Assembly (NCBI GenBank): GCA_034698045.1 | Contig: JAQGAU010001271.1 | Span: forward strand, 1-20,149 | Direction: 5' to 3' | DNA length: 20,149 bases | From: Paramacrobiotus richtersi | Lineage: Eukaryota > Tardigrada > Eutardigrada > Parachela > Macrobiotidae | Shown: positions 19,877-20,149 of the stretch, piece by piece | Layout of the letters: each line of letters opens with the position of its first letter | Position numbering within the stretch: the stretch's first letter is position 1 | Position numbers and translations under genes: made by a program | The notes under the pieces: model-generated | What the model was told of the DNA's origin: nothing | Seen by the model: only the letters and a program-made list of their open reading frames with translations | The model's database searches: none

Positions 19877-20149
19877 ACCGAGCGAGCTCTGAACAATGCG
19901 ATAAAAAAAACTGTCAAGGTTAAGACCAAGTTTCCATTCGAAAACAATACTTATACTGATTTGGTGCATGATGTGAATTCGGACCACAGAATGTTGGCCA
20001 GACTGCAGTTCTCAGTCCAGCCTGGAGAACACTGCACCGACATCAGGGCAATAAGTGCCCTTTTTATGGCGTTTTTTTCTGTTTCACTTGTGTTTTTCTG
20101 TTCTGTTCTGGACGGGAAATCGTCCTTTATTTATCAAACAAACAGTACC
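19877..20149 (+). CDS. Possible internal exon open to the window edge, unrecognised
   Basis: A frame of 91 codons without a stop begins directly after a strong-looking acceptor (TTCATTCTTCCGTGCTTGTAG) and runs off the window. It reads a basic N-terminal part (TERALNNAIKKTVKVKTKF), then a polar stretch with HRMLARLQFSVQPGEHC, then a hydrophobic run ISALFMAFFSVSLVFFCSVL that could be one membrane helix. No family is recognised. A 91-codon open run can occur by chance, so this stands on the acceptor plus the helix. Confidence 0.3.

Noticed and set aside
1..20149. Bacterial features, CRISPR arrays, rRNA and tRNA genes
   Set aside because: No operon-like ORFs, regular spacers, or rRNA/tRNA box patterns were seen by eye; a covariance-model search was not possible.

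Overview
This is eukaryotic, animal-type DNA. Most of it is gene-poor, with stops in all frames. Two genes stand out: both are class A (rhodopsin-like) seven-helix receptors on the minus strand, each with one very short GT-AG intron (63 and 66 bp). Very short introns, a local receptor cluster and several small inverted-repeat elements suggest a compact invertebrate genome. A tardigrade or another ecdysozoan is my best guess, but that is an inference from gene style, not a match.

Layout. Positions 1-5640 hold decayed minus-strand copies of an unrecognised multi-pass membrane protein family. The best are at 4766-5634 and 1-366, with a weaker one at 2137-2460. A further copy lies at 10391-11049. 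Between them sit two inverted-repeat pairs. One is a ~530 bp element present in opposite orientations at 4106-4631 and 8008-8539. Nested inside that pair is a GTGGT-rich inverted pair at 6062-6228 and 6991-7164. From 8540 to 10390 I see nothing convincing.

Positions 11680-12741 and 14455-15549 are the two receptor genes. They are tandem duplicates, and the duplication includes several hundred bases of upstream DNA. The downstream gene in transcription order (11680-12699) has lost its ancestral start context to an in-frame stop at codon 10, so it is either shortened at the N-terminus or failing.

From 16050 to the end the window is mostly non-coding. It holds a degenerate ~55 bp tandem repeat (17125-17345) and a 1.1 kb non-autonomous Tc1/mariner-like element (18694-19803) flanked by TA. 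A frame left open at the right edge (19877-20149), behind a good splice acceptor, may be the first part of a further gene.

Taken together the window looks like a birth-and-death receptor locus: one intact receptor, one receptor with a damaged start, and several dead membrane-protein copies that could be old chemoreceptors. All are on the same strand and are interrupted by small transposable elements.
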